From contig NZ_BMVY01000009.1 of NCBI RefSeq assembly GCF_014650955.1, positions 62,001-126,000 on the forward strand: a stretch of DNA of 64,000 bases, read 5' to 3'. The notes beneath the pieces were generated by a model. It saw only the letters and a list, made by a program, of their open reading frames with translations. It was not told the origin of the DNA and did no database searches. This DNA is from Streptomyces tauricus. GTDB taxonomy: Bacteria; Actinomycetota; Actinomycetes; Streptomycetales; Streptomycetaceae. The position numbers and the translations under genes are program-made. Positions 42,449 through 51,203 of this stretch are shown piece by piece; the stretch's first letter is position 1; each line of letters begins with the position of its first letter.

Positions 42449-42955
42449 TCATGCGCCGCAGCAGTTACCCGTAGGCAATGTCGGCATCGATCGGCGGACC
42501 AGGTACTGGTTGACGGTGTCGCCGGTGCTGCCGGTGGCGAGGATCTTCTTCAGCGCCGCGAGGTCGGCCTTCTTGTTGCGGCGCAACCGTCCGCGGCCGT
42601 CCGCATCGAGATCCGCGGGCCGGACAACGACCAGCCGCAGCCCGTGGGCGGGAATCTCCGTGTCCCGCCGCGCGTCGTACAAGGCCCGTTGCTCGCCGCG
42701 GTGAACCCCGCTGACAGTGAGCCGGTCCGGCTTGTCGAAGTGGGGCGTCGGCTGATCGTGCTGCAGTTCGCGGTACTCGACCACGAGCCCATGGCCGGGC
42801 CAAAAGGCATCGACCGGCAGCCTGGCGCGGCGACCGTTCGTGCCGGGATCCCCCAGCAGCCAGTCGAACTTGTGCTGCGGCAGACCGCTCTCGCCGAGGA
42901 TCAGGTCGCACAGACCGACGACGTACGCCTCGTCACTGTCATCTCTCGCGCCCAT
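42449..42955 (-). CDS. PD-(D/E)XK nuclease-like protein
   Basis: This 168-aa protein has a predicted nuclease core: Asp in PVDAFWP (about 48), then GLVVEYRELQH with Glu (about 58-68), and a following YDARRDTEIPAHGLRLVVVRPADL helix-strand unit. The spacing resembles the DUF559/Vsr-like endonuclease-fold group, with EYRExQH in place of the usual ExK. The start used is the ATG at 42955; a TTG at 42973 adds six codons. The C-terminal 30 residues (TVNQYLVRRSMPTLPTGNCCGA) look like read-through into unrelated sequence. It may be a stray restriction or DNA-end-processing gene. Confidence 0.6.
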   Translation of the reverse strand: MGARDDSDEAYVVGLCDLILGESGLPQHKFDWLLGDPGTNGRRARLPVDAFWPGHGLVVEYRELQHDQPTPHFDKPDRLTVSGVHRGEQRALYDARRDTEIPAHGLRLVVVRPADLDADGRGRLRRNKKADLAALKKILATGSTGDTVNQYLVRRSMPTLPTGNCCGA

Positions 42956-43039
42956 GGCTGAGCATCCTGCCAACTCCGCGGCCGGCGACCAAGGTTCAGG
43001 AGCCCGTCTGCCGTCGTAACCGCCCTTCGGGCGGCAGCC

Positions 43040-43498
43040 TCACCACCACCCGCAGTCGAGGTCGGCCGATCCCCCGCTGGCGACGGGGTTGGTGCTCGTG
43101 CCGCTGATCTGCAGAAGGCCGCCGTCCCGCCCCCAGTCCAAGGCGTAAGTGCCTGAGGCGACGGGCCGGTAACCGTCGTCGACCGTCCAGGAGCCCGACT
43201 CGCCGAAGGCCAGGCCGGTGCGCCCCACCGCCCACGCCTCGCCACCGCCGCTCATGAGGAAGGACGCCTCGCGCACCACCGCCGTGCAGCCCCCCGGCCC
43301 CGAGGGACGCAGCACGCGGTACTCCGCGCCGAGGAACAGATCGCCCAACGCTCCTCCTGCGATGCCGAACACCGCCGCGACGATCAGCAGACGAACCCCC
43401 AGCGGTACCCAGACGGTCTGCTTCCGTGGAAGACGCGCGGCATCCACCGCCGCCGGTGGATACGCCCGCTTGAGTGCCCCGCGCAGAACGAGCGCCAT
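43040..43498 (-). CDS. Small membrane protein with extracytoplasmic domain
   Basis: This 152-aa protein has one transmembrane helix (VPLGVRLLIVAAVFGIAGGALGD, about 30-52) after a basic N-terminus. A beta-rich C-terminal domain with two Cys (GGCTAVVREAS, DLDCGWW) and WAVGRTGLAFGESGSWTVDDG follows. No family is recognised. It follows a 47-codon membrane peptide in the same direction (24-base gap), probably as an operon. Confidence 0.65.
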   Translation of the reverse strand: MALVLRGALKRAYPPAAVDAARLPRKQTVWVPLGVRLLIVAAVFGIAGGALGDLFLGAEYRVLRPSGPGGCTAVVREASFLMSGGGEAWAVGRTGLAFGESGSWTVDDGYRPVASGTYALDWGRDGGLLQISGTSTNPVASGGSADLDCGWW

Positions 43499-43522
43499 GA
43501 CAAGCAGAGCCGCACTCAGCCC

Positions 43523-43666
43523 TCACCCGGGAACGACCCGCCCCCGCACGACCAGCAGGAGACCGCTCCAACTCCCGACTGCAGCGAGGACCAGACCTCC
43601 GAAGCCGAGGCCGGCGGCGCAGCCGCGCGACAACCCCAAGCAGCGGTGTGTACGAGTTCCGGTCAC
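43523..43666 (-). CDS. Possible short membrane peptide
   Basis: A 47-codon frame starts with GTG at 43666 and has one hydrophobic helix (GFGGLVLAAVGSWSGLLLVV). It is short and has no clear ribosome-binding site, but it lies 24 bases upstream of the small membrane gene at 43040-43498 on the same strand. Whether it is expressed is uncertain. Confidence 0.4.
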   Translation of the reverse strand: MTGTRTHRCLGLSRGCAAGLGFGGLVLAAVGSWSGLLLVVRGRVVPG

Positions 43667-43881
43667 GGCGGATACGACTCTTTGAGAACACGGACGGTTG
43701 CAGTGCGGGACGCGACGCGGAGCTGTGGGGTGAGGGGGAAGGGCTGCCCCCTCTGGTGCGCAGTGGGCGCCGGACGAGTGAATTCCTCGACACCGGAGCG
43801 GGCGATGGGGCTTGCGTCGCGGGCGGGGGTGGTGATGTTCATGACGTCCGCCCCCTGCCCTGTCTGGAAGAGGCGCCCTCA

Positions 43882-45057
43882 ATGAGACGTACCACCTCCC
43901 GCCGCACTCTCTGCGCAGCGCTGCTCGCCGCGTCCTTGTGGGCGCCGACGGCAGCCAACCCGGCCGCGGCCCATCCCGATACAGGCGGCTGCCGGAAGAG
44001 CTTGAGCAGCAAGCTCACATCCCGCCTCGACAAGGCGATGGACGACGTCGGACGGAAGGCGAACATCCCCGGGGCGGTCGTAGGTCTGTGGATGCCGGCC
44101 AAGGGCTGTTACATCCGTTCGATGGGCGTAGCCGACACAAGAACCGGCGAGCCGATGTCCGCGGACTTCTTCGTCAGGATCGGCAGCGAGACGAAGACGT
44201 TCACCGTCACCGCACTCCTGCAACTCGTGGACGAGGGCCGTATCGGCCTGGACGATCCGATCTCCACGTACGTCAAGGGCGTGCCCAACGGCCGCCGCAT
44301 CACGCTGCGCCAACTCGCGGGGATGCGCAGCGGCCTGTTCCCCTACACCGAGGACGCCGACTTCGTACAGGACCTGTTGAGCGACCCACAGCGCACCTTC
44401 ACCCCACGCCAGTCCCTCGCGTACGGCTTCAAGCACCGCAACACCTTCGCGCCGGGCGAGAAGTTCCAGTACTTCAATTCCAACCTCGTCCTGCTGGGCA
44501 TGGTGATCGAAAAGGTGACCGGCCGCCCGCTCGCCGACGTCATCCACGACCGCGTGCTGCGCCCGGCGCACCTGCACCACACACTGTTCCCGCACGGCAA
44601 CGAGTTCCCGCAGCCGCACCCGCGCGGCTACACCGACCAGACACTGAGCGGCGAGGTCGAGGACGCGACGGACTGGAACCCCAGCTGGGCCTGGGCGGCG
44701 GGGTCGATGATCTCGAACCTGCACGACCTCCGACACTGGGCCAAGTCGGTCGCGACCGGTCAACTGCTCAGCCCCGAGACCCAAAAACAGCGCCTCAGAA
44801 CCCTCCCCACCGGCATTCCCGGAACCACCTACGGCCTAGGCATCCTCAAGACCAACGGCTGGACCGGCCACAACGGCTCGATTCCGGGCTACGAGACGGT
44901 GACGGTCTACCTGCCTTCGCAGAAGGCCACCCTGGTCATCATGATGAACACCGACATCACGAGCGAGGGCCAGGAACCGTCCACGCTGCTGGCCCGCGCG
45001 ATCACAGCGATCGCGACTCCGAAGAACGTCTACGACGGCTCAGCGACGGCGCCCTAG
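43882..45057 (+). CDS. Secreted serine hydrolase, beta-lactamase/DD-peptidase family
   Basis: This 391-aa exported enzyme has a signal peptide (RRTTSRRTLCAALLAASLW, cleavage near AAA-HPD). Active-site elements: SxxK in GSETKTFT (S102, K105), YxN in QYFNSN (about 197-199) and the third motif as HNGS (about 334-337; K replaced by H, common in the class-C/alkaline DD-peptidase group). S12-type enzymes of this kind act on D-alanyl peptides or related esters. The start ATG has GGAAGAGG at 8-base spacing. No beta-lactam resistance role can be inferred. Confidence 0.9.
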   Translation: MRRTTSRRTLCAALLAASLWAPTAANPAAAHPDTGGCRKSLSSKLTSRLDKAMDDVGRKANIPGAVVGLWMPAKGCYIRSMGVADTRTGEPMSADFFVRIGSETKTFTVTALLQLVDEGRIGLDDPISTYVKGVPNGRRITLRQLAGMRSGLFPYTEDADFVQDLLSDPQRTFTPRQSLAYGFKHRNTFAPGEKFQYFNSNLVLLGMVIEKVTGRPLADVIHDRVLRPAHLHHTLFPHGNEFPQPHPRGYTDQTLSGEVEDATDWNPSWAWAAGSMISNLHDLRHWAKSVATGQLLSPETQKQRLRTLPTGIPGTTYGLGILKTNGWTGHNGSIPGYETVTVYLPSQKATLVIMMNTDITSEGQEPSTLLARAITAIATPKNVYDGSATAP

Positions 45058-45090
45058 CCGGCACCTCTCAGCTGAACAGGCACGCAGAAA

Positions 45091-45130
45091 CAGGTGAGGC
45101 ACCTACGGAAATCCGTAGGTGCCTCACCTG
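45091..45130. terminator. Bidirectional terminator, 19-bp perfect inverted repeat
   Basis: CAGGTGAGGCACCTACGGA (45091-45109) is followed after AA by its exact complement (45112-45130). T-rich flanks on both sides (GTTTTGG on plus, TTTCTG on minus) suit termination of the serine-hydrolase gene and of the convergent tRNA-Pro gene. Confidence 0.88.
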
Positions 45131-45142
45131 CTGTTTTGGCTG

Positions 45143-45217
45143 TCGGGGTGGCGGGATTTGAACCCACGACCTCTTCGTCCCGAACGAAGCGCGCTGCCAA
45201 GCTGCGCTACACCCCGA
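45143..45217 (-). tRNA. tRNA-Pro, anticodon CGG
   Basis: The reverse complement folds into a complete 75-nt cloverleaf: acceptor stem TCGGGGT/ACCCCGA, D-arm AGCGCAGCTTGGCAGCGCGC, anticodon arm CTTCG-TTCGGGA-CGAAG giving anticodon CGG (codon CCG, proline), and T-arm GGTTCAAATCC. The 3' CCA is not encoded, as is usual in Streptomyces. Confidence 0.96.
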
Positions 45218-45266
45218 TGTCGCTGGCGGCGAGCCACTCTCGTGGTGTGTGCCGTGGCGACGTCGT

Positions 45267-46073
45267 TTACTTTAGCCCACCGGTGGCCGGAGACGAAATC
45301 CGGTTTTCCGGGGCGCGGTGGCGGCGTGGGCCAGGCCTGATGTGGTCCAGGGCCACGAGGAGGACGGCCAGGGCGTAACAGGCGAGGCCGAGGATCGTCA
45401 CGTTGCCGAGGATCTCGACGAAGCCGTGCTCGGACACGTCGAGGAAGGGATAGCGGAAGCGGGCCGGCGTGCCCGGGGGGAGGAGCAGGCCCCGGGTCAC
45501 CGTGTACGCCAGGAATGCGACCGGGAGGATCATCCAGGTGGCCGCGCTGTGCAGGCGCAGAGCCCCCGGGCGGGTCAGCAGGAGCCAGTCCAGCGCGACC
45601 GCCACCGGGATCGCCGTGTGCAGCAGCTGGTTCGTGACCGCGTGCCAGCCGGTGAGCGCCGTGGCGTCGCCCGTCATGGAGAAGGCGGTCGCGTCGTCGG
45701 CCAGGAGCAGGTGGTAGACCAGGCCCGTCCCGACCGCGTACAGCACGGTGCAGGCGGTGAGGGACGGCCGCAGCGGGTGGCGGGCCTTCCAGGCCCGCGA
45801 GGCCGAGACGGTGAAGACCGCGGCCACCAGGATGCTGCTCAGGATCGTGGCGTAGCTCAGGACGCGGACGGGGTCGCCCAGCAGCAGGTCGAGCGCCACG
45901 CCCGCAGCCGCTGCCAGGGCGACGAGCAGGCGGTAGACGGCGACCAGGGGCCGGCGTACACGCGGGACCACCGCGTACGCGGGCACGACGGGGACGGCGG
46001 CAGCGGCGGCACTGGCGGCTATCCCGGGGATCCGGGGTATGTCCGGGATGTCCGCAGGTATGGGGGTGGTCAT
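45267..46073 (-). CDS. Pr6Pr-family six-transmembrane protein
   Basis: This 268-aa membrane protein has about six hydrophobic helices after a Pro/Ile-rich N-terminus. The Pr6Pr pattern is visible: TILSSILVAAVFTVSA in the second helix, LVYHLLL, LLHTAIPVAVALDWLL, VTRGLLLPP and YPFLDVSEHGF. Function unknown. It follows the tRNA gene by 49 bases but is transcribed in the same direction. Confidence 0.85.
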   Translation of the reverse strand: MTTPIPADIPDIPRIPGIAASAAAAAVPVVPAYAVVPRVRRPLVAVYRLLVALAAAAGVALDLLLGDPVRVLSYATILSSILVAAVFTVSASRAWKARHPLRPSLTACTVLYAVGTGLVYHLLLADDATAFSMTGDATALTGWHAVTNQLLHTAIPVAVALDWLLLTRPGALRLHSAATWMILPVAFLAYTVTRGLLLPPGTPARFRYPFLDVSEHGFVEILGNVTILGLACYALAVLLVALDHIRPGPRRHRAPENRISSPATGGLK

Positions 46074-46200
46074 GCCCTCACGCTAGGAGGGCACGACAAA
46101 AGGGGCGAGGTGGATTGAACCGGATGGGTGGGGGTCGGGAGGCGCGGGCGGGGATCTCCCCGCTTACGTGCAGCCCCACCCCCTATGCGGAGCCCCGCCC

Positions 46201-46285
46201 CGCTACGCCGCCCCGCCCTGCTACGCCGCCCCCGCCCCGCTACGCCGCCCCGCCCTGCTACGCCGCCCCCGCCCCGCTACGCCGA
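46201..46285. repeat. Tandem 37-bp GC-rich repeat, 2.3 copies
   Basis: Units beginning CGCTACGCCGCCCCG start at 46201, 46238 and 46275 (period 37), each made of two similar halves. The array lies at the 3' end of the metallophosphoesterase gene and reaches into its last codons (stop at 46277). Confidence 0.78.
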
Positions 46286-47215
46286 ATCCCGCCCCGTGAG
46301 CGTCAGCAGCGTCGCCTCCGGTGGGCACGCGAACCGTACCGGTGTGTACCTGCTCGTCCCGCAGCCCGCCGAGACGTGCAGGTAGGACGTCAGGCCCGAC
46401 TCCGCCTCCGTGTACGTGGACAGGCCCTTCACCCGGTCGGTGTCCAGGTCGCAGTTGGTGACCAGGGCGCCGTAGAAGGGGATGCACAGCTGCCCGCCGT
46501 GCGTGTGGCCCGCCAGGACCAGCGGGTAGCCGTCCGCGGTGAAGGCGTCCAGCGCGCGCAGGTACGGCGCGTGCACGATGCCCAGGGAGAGGTCGGCCGC
46601 ATCGGACGGGCCGCCGGCCACGCGCGCGTACCGGTCGCGCTTGACGTGCGGGTCGTCGAGCCCGGTCAGCTCGATCTCGAAGCCGTCGATCTTCAGCGTG
46701 CCCCGGACGTTCGTCAGGTTCAGCCAGCCCGCCGCGTCGAAGCCGTCGCGCAGCTCCTCCCACGGGTTGTGGACGACGTTGACGGCGGGCGCGTTGCCGT
46801 TCAGCCCGTGCCGGCCCTGTGTCTTCTCGAACAGGTAGCGGGCCGGGTTGCGGAGCGTGGGCCCGTAGTAGTCGTTCGAGCCGAAGACGTACGCGCCGGG
46901 GAACTCCATCAGGGGCCTGAGGGCGTCCATGACCTCCGGTACGCCCTCGGGGTCCGAGAGGTTGTCCCCGGTGTTGATGACGAAGTCGGGGCGCAGCCCC
47001 GCCAGCGAACGCAGCCAGCGCTGCTTCTTGCGCTGCCCGCTCACCATGTGGATGTCGGAGACCTGGAGCACGCGCAGCGGTCGCATCCCGGGGGGCAGCA
47101 CCGGGACCGTCACCCGCCGAAGTCTGAACGAGCGGGCTTCGAACCCCGCCGAGTAGAGCAGACCGGCGGCGCCAGCCGCCGCGATTCCCAGTGGTACTCC
47201 GTATCGCGCGCGCAT
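46277..47215 (-). CDS. Membrane-anchored metallophosphoesterase
   Basis: This 312-aa phosphoesterase has an N-terminal hydrophobic anchor (GVPLGIAAAGAAGLLYSAG, about 6-24). The calcineurin-like metal ligands follow in order: D54/H56 in VSDIH, NTGDN (about 81-85), GSNDYY in place of the usual GNHD (about 112), and LAGHTHGGQ (about 236-244). The gene order with YqeY and PBP parallels the mycobacterial Rv3683 region. Substrate unknown; such proteins may act on lipid or wall phosphates. Confidence 0.88.
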   Translation of the reverse strand: MRARYGVPLGIAAAGAAGLLYSAGFEARSFRLRRVTVPVLPPGMRPLRVLQVSDIHMVSGQRKKQRWLRSLAGLRPDFVINTGDNLSDPEGVPEVMDALRPLMEFPGAYVFGSNDYYGPTLRNPARYLFEKTQGRHGLNGNAPAVNVVHNPWEELRDGFDAAGWLNLTNVRGTLKIDGFEIELTGLDDPHVKRDRYARVAGGPSDAADLSLGIVHAPYLRALDAFTADGYPLVLAGHTHGGQLCIPFYGALVTNCDLDTDRVKGLSTYTEAESGLTSYLHVSAGCGTSRYTPVRFACPPEATLLTLTGRDSA

Positions 47216-47311
47216 ACGCCCATCGTGTCAGACCCCGGCCGCCGCGAAGCCCACGGGCCGCCGAGGAGAGCCCCGGCCGAAATGCACGGGCGTCCGCCGC
47301 ACCACACCTGC

Positions 47312-47317
47312 GACAAT
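47312..47317 (+). promoter_or_regulatory. -10-like hexamer of yqeY (leaderless)
   Basis: GACAAT ends 7 bases before the ATG at 47325 with no ribosome-binding site between. Confidence 0.4.
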
Positions 47318-47324
47318 CAACCCC

Positions 47325-47789
47325 ATGACCACGCTCAAGTCGAAGCTGCAGGCAGACCTCAACGCCGCGATCAAGGGGCGCGACGAGCTCCGTTCCTCGA
47401 CGCTCCGGCTGACCCTCGCCGCCGTCCAGAAGGAGGAGGTCGCGGGCGAGCAGAAGCGCGAACTCTCCGACGACGAGGTGCAGACGGTGATCGCCAAGGA
47501 GGCGAAGAAGCGCCGTGAGGCGGCCGACGCCTTCGCGAAGGGCGGCCGTGCCGAGTCGGCCGAGCGCGAGAAGGCGGAGGGCGAGGTTCTCGCCGAGTAC
47601 CTGCCCAAGCAGCTCTCCGACGACGAGCTCCAGCAGATCGTCGCGCAGGCGGTCGAGGAGGCGAAGGCGGCCGGCGCCGAGGGCCCCCGTGCCATGGGTC
47701 AGGTCATGAAGATCGTGAACCCGAAGGTGGCCGGCCTGGCGGAGGGCGGCCGCGTCGCCGCGGAGGTCAAGAAGCGCCTCGCGGGCTGA
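47325..47789 (+). CDS. YqeY/GatB-related protein
   Basis: This 154-aa protein of the YqeY family is mostly helical, with KSKLQADLNAAIKGRDEL at the start and GRVAAEVKKRLAG at the end, like the C-terminal GatB-like domain that binds tRNA. The family is widespread in bacteria, and its function is not established. It diverges from the metallophosphoesterase. Confidence 0.9.
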   Translation: MTTLKSKLQADLNAAIKGRDELRSSTLRLTLAAVQKEEVAGEQKRELSDDEVQTVIAKEAKKRREAADAFAKGGRAESAEREKAEGEVLAEYLPKQLSDDELQQIVAQAVEEAKAAGAEGPRAMGQVMKIVNPKVAGLAEGGRVAAEVKKRLAG

Positions 47790-47819
47790 CCCCGGCCGCA
47801 AACGACCCGCCCTTCTCCC

Positions 47820-47868
47820 GTACGCCGATGGGGGCGCCCCAGAACAAGGGGCGCCCCCATCGGCGTAC
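47820..47868. terminator. Bidirectional terminator, 21-bp perfect stem
   Basis: Arms at 47820-47840 and 47848-47868 are exactly complementary around AGAACAA. The hairpin lies between the convergent yqeY and PBP genes. Confidence 0.9.
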
Positions 47869-47931
47869 AAGCAGAGCGGGTAACGCAGGTAACGCAGGTA
47901 AAGCGGGTGGAGCGGGAGAAGTCAGGCCGGG

Positions 47932-50262
47932 CTACGGCCAGTTGCCGCCGCCGATGCCACCACCGTTCCCGTTCCCACCGCCGTTGTTACCGCCGCCGCC
48001 GTCGTTCCCACCGATCGTCCACTCGTCGGGGATGGAGAAGGTCGGCGTGGGGATCTGGGGCTGGCCACCGTCGGTGCCGCCCCCGTTGTCATTTCCCCGG
48101 TTCTCCCCGTTACCGTTCCCGTTGTCGTCGTCCCCGTTGCCGTTGTCGTCGTTGTCTCCGTCGCCCCGCCCCTTGTCGCGGTCCTTGTCGGCGTCGGGGA
48201 TGTTGACGAGGTTGAAGCTCGGGGACTCCTTGCCGGACAGGGCGCCGGTCATGGCGTCCTTCCAGATCGGCCCCGGCACCGCGCCACCGAAGACCTTCTC
48301 GTGCCACGTCCCGCCGATGGTGATGTTGACCATCTTGACCTTCTGGGTGGCACTGCCGACCCAGACCGCGCCGGACAGGTTCGGCGTGTAGCCGACGAAC
48401 CAGGCGTTCTTGCGGTAGTCCGTCGTACCGGTCTTGCCGGCGTTGGCGCGGTCGGTGAGACCGGCCTCCTGACCCGTACCGGAGTCGACCACACCGCTCA
48501 GCAGCGTGTTGACGGTGTCCGCGGTGGTCTCCGACATCGCGCGCGAGCAGGACGTCTTCGGAACCGGCAGGGACTTCTTCTCACCGCCGAGCTTCTGGCT
48601 GATCGACGCGATCGCGACCGGCGTGCAGTACGTGCCCCGGTTGGCGAAGGCGGCGTACGCGCTCGCCATGGTCAGCGGCGAGATACCGGTGGAGCCGAGG
48701 GTCATCGACGAGGGCTGCTCGGGCAGCTTCGTGCCGTTGCCCTGCACGACGCCCAGCTTGTCGGTCATCTCCACCACCGGGCACATCCCGATGTCTTCGA
48801 GCATCTGCACGAAGTAGGTGTTGACCGACAGCGCCATGGCCTTCTTCAGCGCGTACGGGCCGACCTCCGACTCGTCCTCGTTCTCGACCTTCGCGCTCTC
48901 GCTGTTGCGCCAGACCTTCCCGCCGCACGCCTGGACGCTGTCGGGGTACGGCATCTCGAACGGCGCCGGATAGGACTGCGTGACGGGCTTGCCGCCCTCC
49001 AGGGCCGCCGCGGCCAGGAACGGCTTGAACGTCGAACCGGTCGGGAAGCCGAAGTTCGAGCCGCCCATCTTCTGGTCGACCGAGTAGTTGATCTCGGTCT
49101 CGTTCTTGCCGTAGCCGTACGGCTTCGACTGGCCCATCGCCAGGATCTTGCCGGAGCCGGGCTCGACCAGCGTCGACGCCGCCGCGACCTTGTCCGACTG
49201 GTTGACGTGGTCCTTGAGCGAGGTCTGGACCGATTTCTGCGCCTGCGGGTCGAGCGTCGTACGGATCGTCAGACCGCCCTGGTTCCAGACCTTGGCCCGG
49301 GCCTTCTGGGTCTTGCCGAAGACCGGGTCGTTCAGGAACACCTCACGTACGTAGTCGCAGAAGAAGCTGGAGTCCTTGACGGCCGTGATGCAGCCGTTGT
49401 TCGGCTTGCTGACCTTGAGGCCGAGCGGCTTCTTCTTGGCCTCGGTGGCCTCCGCCTGCGAGATGTCGTGCACCTCGGCCATGCGCTGCAGCACCACGTT
49501 GCGCCGCTTCGTGGCCTCGGCCTCGTCGTTCACCGGGTCGTACCGGGTCGGCGACTGGACGATGCCGGCCAGCAGCGCGGCCTCCTGGACCTCCAGGTCC
49601 TTGGCGGACTTGGAGAAGTAGCGCTGGGCCGCCGCCTCCACGCCGTAGGCCTGCTGCCCGAAGAACGTGATGTTCAGGTAGTTCTCGAGGATCTTCTTCT
49701 TGCCCAGCTCCTCCTCGACCTGGATCGCGAACTTCAGCTCGCGGACCTTGCGGCCGAGGGTCTGCTGGGTGGCCTGGGCGACCTTAGTCGGGTCGTCGCC
49801 GGCCTCCTCCACGAAGACGTTCTTCACGTACTGCTGGGTGAGCGTCGAGGCGCCCTCCGAGACGGCGCCGCTCTGCGCGTTCTTGTTGAGGGCGCGCAGG
49901 ACGCCCTTGAGGTCGACCGCGCCGTGCTCGTAGAACCGCGCGTCCTCGATCGCGACGATCGCCTTCTGCATGTACGGCGAGATGTCCTTGAGGTCGACCA
50001 CCGTGCGGTCACGTGAGTAGACCGTGGCGATCTGGCCGCCCTGGTTGTCCAGGATCGTGGTGCGCTGGCTCAGCGGCGGCCGCTTCAGGTTGGCCGGGAT
50101 CTCGTCGAACCCCTCCACCGAACCCTTGGCCGCGAGTCCGAGCGCACCGAACGCCGGCACGGCGATCCCGGCCATGACGGCCCCCGCGAGCACACTGACA
50201 CCGAGGAACTTGGCGGCCTGCTGCGTGGGAGACAGACCACCGCCCGAGCGCTTCTTTGGCAT
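47932..50262 (-). CDS. Bifunctional class-A penicillin-binding protein
   Basis: This 776-aa membrane protein synthesises and cross-links peptidoglycan. Order of parts: a short cytoplasmic basic segment, one helix (about 18-40), a GT51 glycosyltransferase with catalytic Glu in EDARFYEHG (about 105) and EGASTLTQQYVKN (about 137-149), then a transpeptidase with SxxK in STFKP (about 408-412), SxN in LSVNTYF (about 478) and KTGTT (about 609). An extreme low-complexity Gly/Asn/Asp tail of about 100 residues follows. A leaderless promoter hexamer ends 6 bases before the ATG. The order PBP-wblA-ArsA pair matches S. coelicolor SCO3580-3577. Confidence 0.95.
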   Translation of the reverse strand: MPKKRSGGGLSPTQQAAKFLGVSVLAGAVMAGIAVPAFGALGLAAKGSVEGFDEIPANLKRPPLSQRTTILDNQGGQIATVYSRDRTVVDLKDISPYMQKAIVAIEDARFYEHGAVDLKGVLRALNKNAQSGAVSEGASTLTQQYVKNVFVEEAGDDPTKVAQATQQTLGRKVRELKFAIQVEEELGKKKILENYLNITFFGQQAYGVEAAAQRYFSKSAKDLEVQEAALLAGIVQSPTRYDPVNDEAEATKRRNVVLQRMAEVHDISQAEATEAKKKPLGLKVSKPNNGCITAVKDSSFFCDYVREVFLNDPVFGKTQKARAKVWNQGGLTIRTTLDPQAQKSVQTSLKDHVNQSDKVAAASTLVEPGSGKILAMGQSKPYGYGKNETEINYSVDQKMGGSNFGFPTGSTFKPFLAAAALEGGKPVTQSYPAPFEMPYPDSVQACGGKVWRNSESAKVENEDESEVGPYALKKAMALSVNTYFVQMLEDIGMCPVVEMTDKLGVVQGNGTKLPEQPSSMTLGSTGISPLTMASAYAAFANRGTYCTPVAIASISQKLGGEKKSLPVPKTSCSRAMSETTADTVNTLLSGVVDSGTGQEAGLTDRANAGKTGTTDYRKNAWFVGYTPNLSGAVWVGSATQKVKMVNITIGGTWHEKVFGGAVPGPIWKDAMTGALSGKESPSFNLVNIPDADKDRDKGRGDGDNDDNGNGDDDNGNGNGENRGNDNGGGTDGGQPQIPTPTFSIPDEWTIGGNDGGGGNNGGGNGNGGGIGGGNWP

Positions 50263-50670
50263 GAGGGCAGCCTACGTTCTCATTCGCCGGACACGCGTAT
50301 AGGCATTGGCCTAAGCTGCTCTCAACTGTCACAGCAGTAGGACCACGTATCAATACGTCCGGCGACCCCTAATCGGTTCGGTCGACACTCGACTTTTTTG
50401 TTGAGGACGTGCCCGAATCCGCCTTATGTGTCACCTGGTGTCCGTTGTGACGCAACTCAACTGCCCCGGTTTGCCGGGAAAGTCACGTATGTCGTCGGGT
50501 CACTCCGTTGGGTGATCTGTCGCGTACCCATAGTCCATTCGGGCCATTCAAGATTGGGCCCGAAGGGGCTGGTTGACTGTGCCCACCTTCCGTAACGTCC
50601 TGAACTGGTGGCGGTGAATATGCCGCTGCCGCCGTGGGGGAGCCTCGATTCGGGAGAGGACGGCGCCGGT
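50263..50670. promoter_or_regulatory. Divergent PBP/wblA control region
   Basis: This 408-bp region is AT-richer than its surroundings, with ACTTTTTTGTTG near 50391-50402, as expected for a developmentally regulated promoter. A -35-like TTGACT is at 50573-50578. An in-frame GTG at 50608 could add 21 codons to WblA, but the ATG at 50671 is the usual start. The long leader of wblA is a known target of BldD/AdpA-type control in other streptomycetes; no site can be assigned here by eye. Confidence 0.45.
50269..50274 (-). promoter_or_regulatory. -10-like hexamer TAGGCT of the PBP gene (leaderless)
   Basis: On the minus strand TAGGCT ends 6 bases before the ATG at 50262; no ribosome-binding sequence lies between. 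Confidence 0.45.
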
Positions 50671-51009
50671 ATGGGCTGGGTAACCGACTGGAGTGCGCAG
50701 GCGGCCTGCCGCACTACCGATCCGGATGAACTGTTCGTTCAAGGAGCAGCGCAGAACCGGGCGAAGGCAGTGTGCACCGGATGCCCGGTGCGCACGGAGT
50801 GCCTGGCCGACGCGTTGGACAACCGCGTCGAGTTCGGCGTGTGGGGAGGGATGACGGAGCGGGAGCGCCGCGCACTGCTGCGCAGGCGGCCAACCGTCAC
50901 CTCTTGGCGCAGGCTGCTCGAAACCGCGCGTACCGAGTACGAGCGGGGGGCGGGAATCCTGCCTCTCGACGAGGAAGAGGTGTACGAGAACTACGCAGCG
51001 GTGGGCTGA
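50671..51009 (+). CDS. wblA: WhiB-like iron-sulfur regulator WblA
   Basis: This 112-aa protein carries the four-Cys [4Fe-4S] ligand set (C13, C35, C38, C44: AAC, VCTGC and TEC) and the GVWGG turn (about 56-60) followed by the basic MTERERRALLRRR helix. The sequence matches WblA, a global regulator that governs the switch from aerial growth to sporulation and represses antibiotic production. The start was chosen at ATG 50671 with GAGAGGA upstream. It is flanked by the PBP gene and the ArsA-like pair, the known arrangement. Confidence 0.96.
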   Translation: MGWVTDWSAQAACRTTDPDELFVQGAAQNRAKAVCTGCPVRTECLADALDNRVEFGVWGGMTERERRALLRRRPTVTSWRRLLETARTEYERGAGILPLDEEEVYENYAAVG

Positions 51010-51055
51010 CCGGGCTCCGCGCACGCAGCGGACTCACAGCGCTTCCGTATGCGCC

Positions 51056-51097
51056 AGAGGTGCGAGTGGCGTCCTCAGAGGTACGAGTGACGTCCAC
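51056..51097 (+). repeat. 21-bp direct repeat downstream of wblA
   Basis: AGAGGTGCGAGTGGCGTCCTC (51056-51076) is followed by AGAGGTACGAGTGACGTCCAC (51077-51097); 18 of 21 bases agree. It lies between the convergent wblA and ArsA-like genes. Confidence 0.7.
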
Positions 51098-51203
51098 GTG
51101 ACCCCGTACAACGGCGTACGCGCGGTACGACGACGGCGTGCGCCACGTACGCCACAGCGGGCCCCGTGGCCCCGCGAGGCTCAGAAAGCTGTCGTCGAGC
51201 GGC

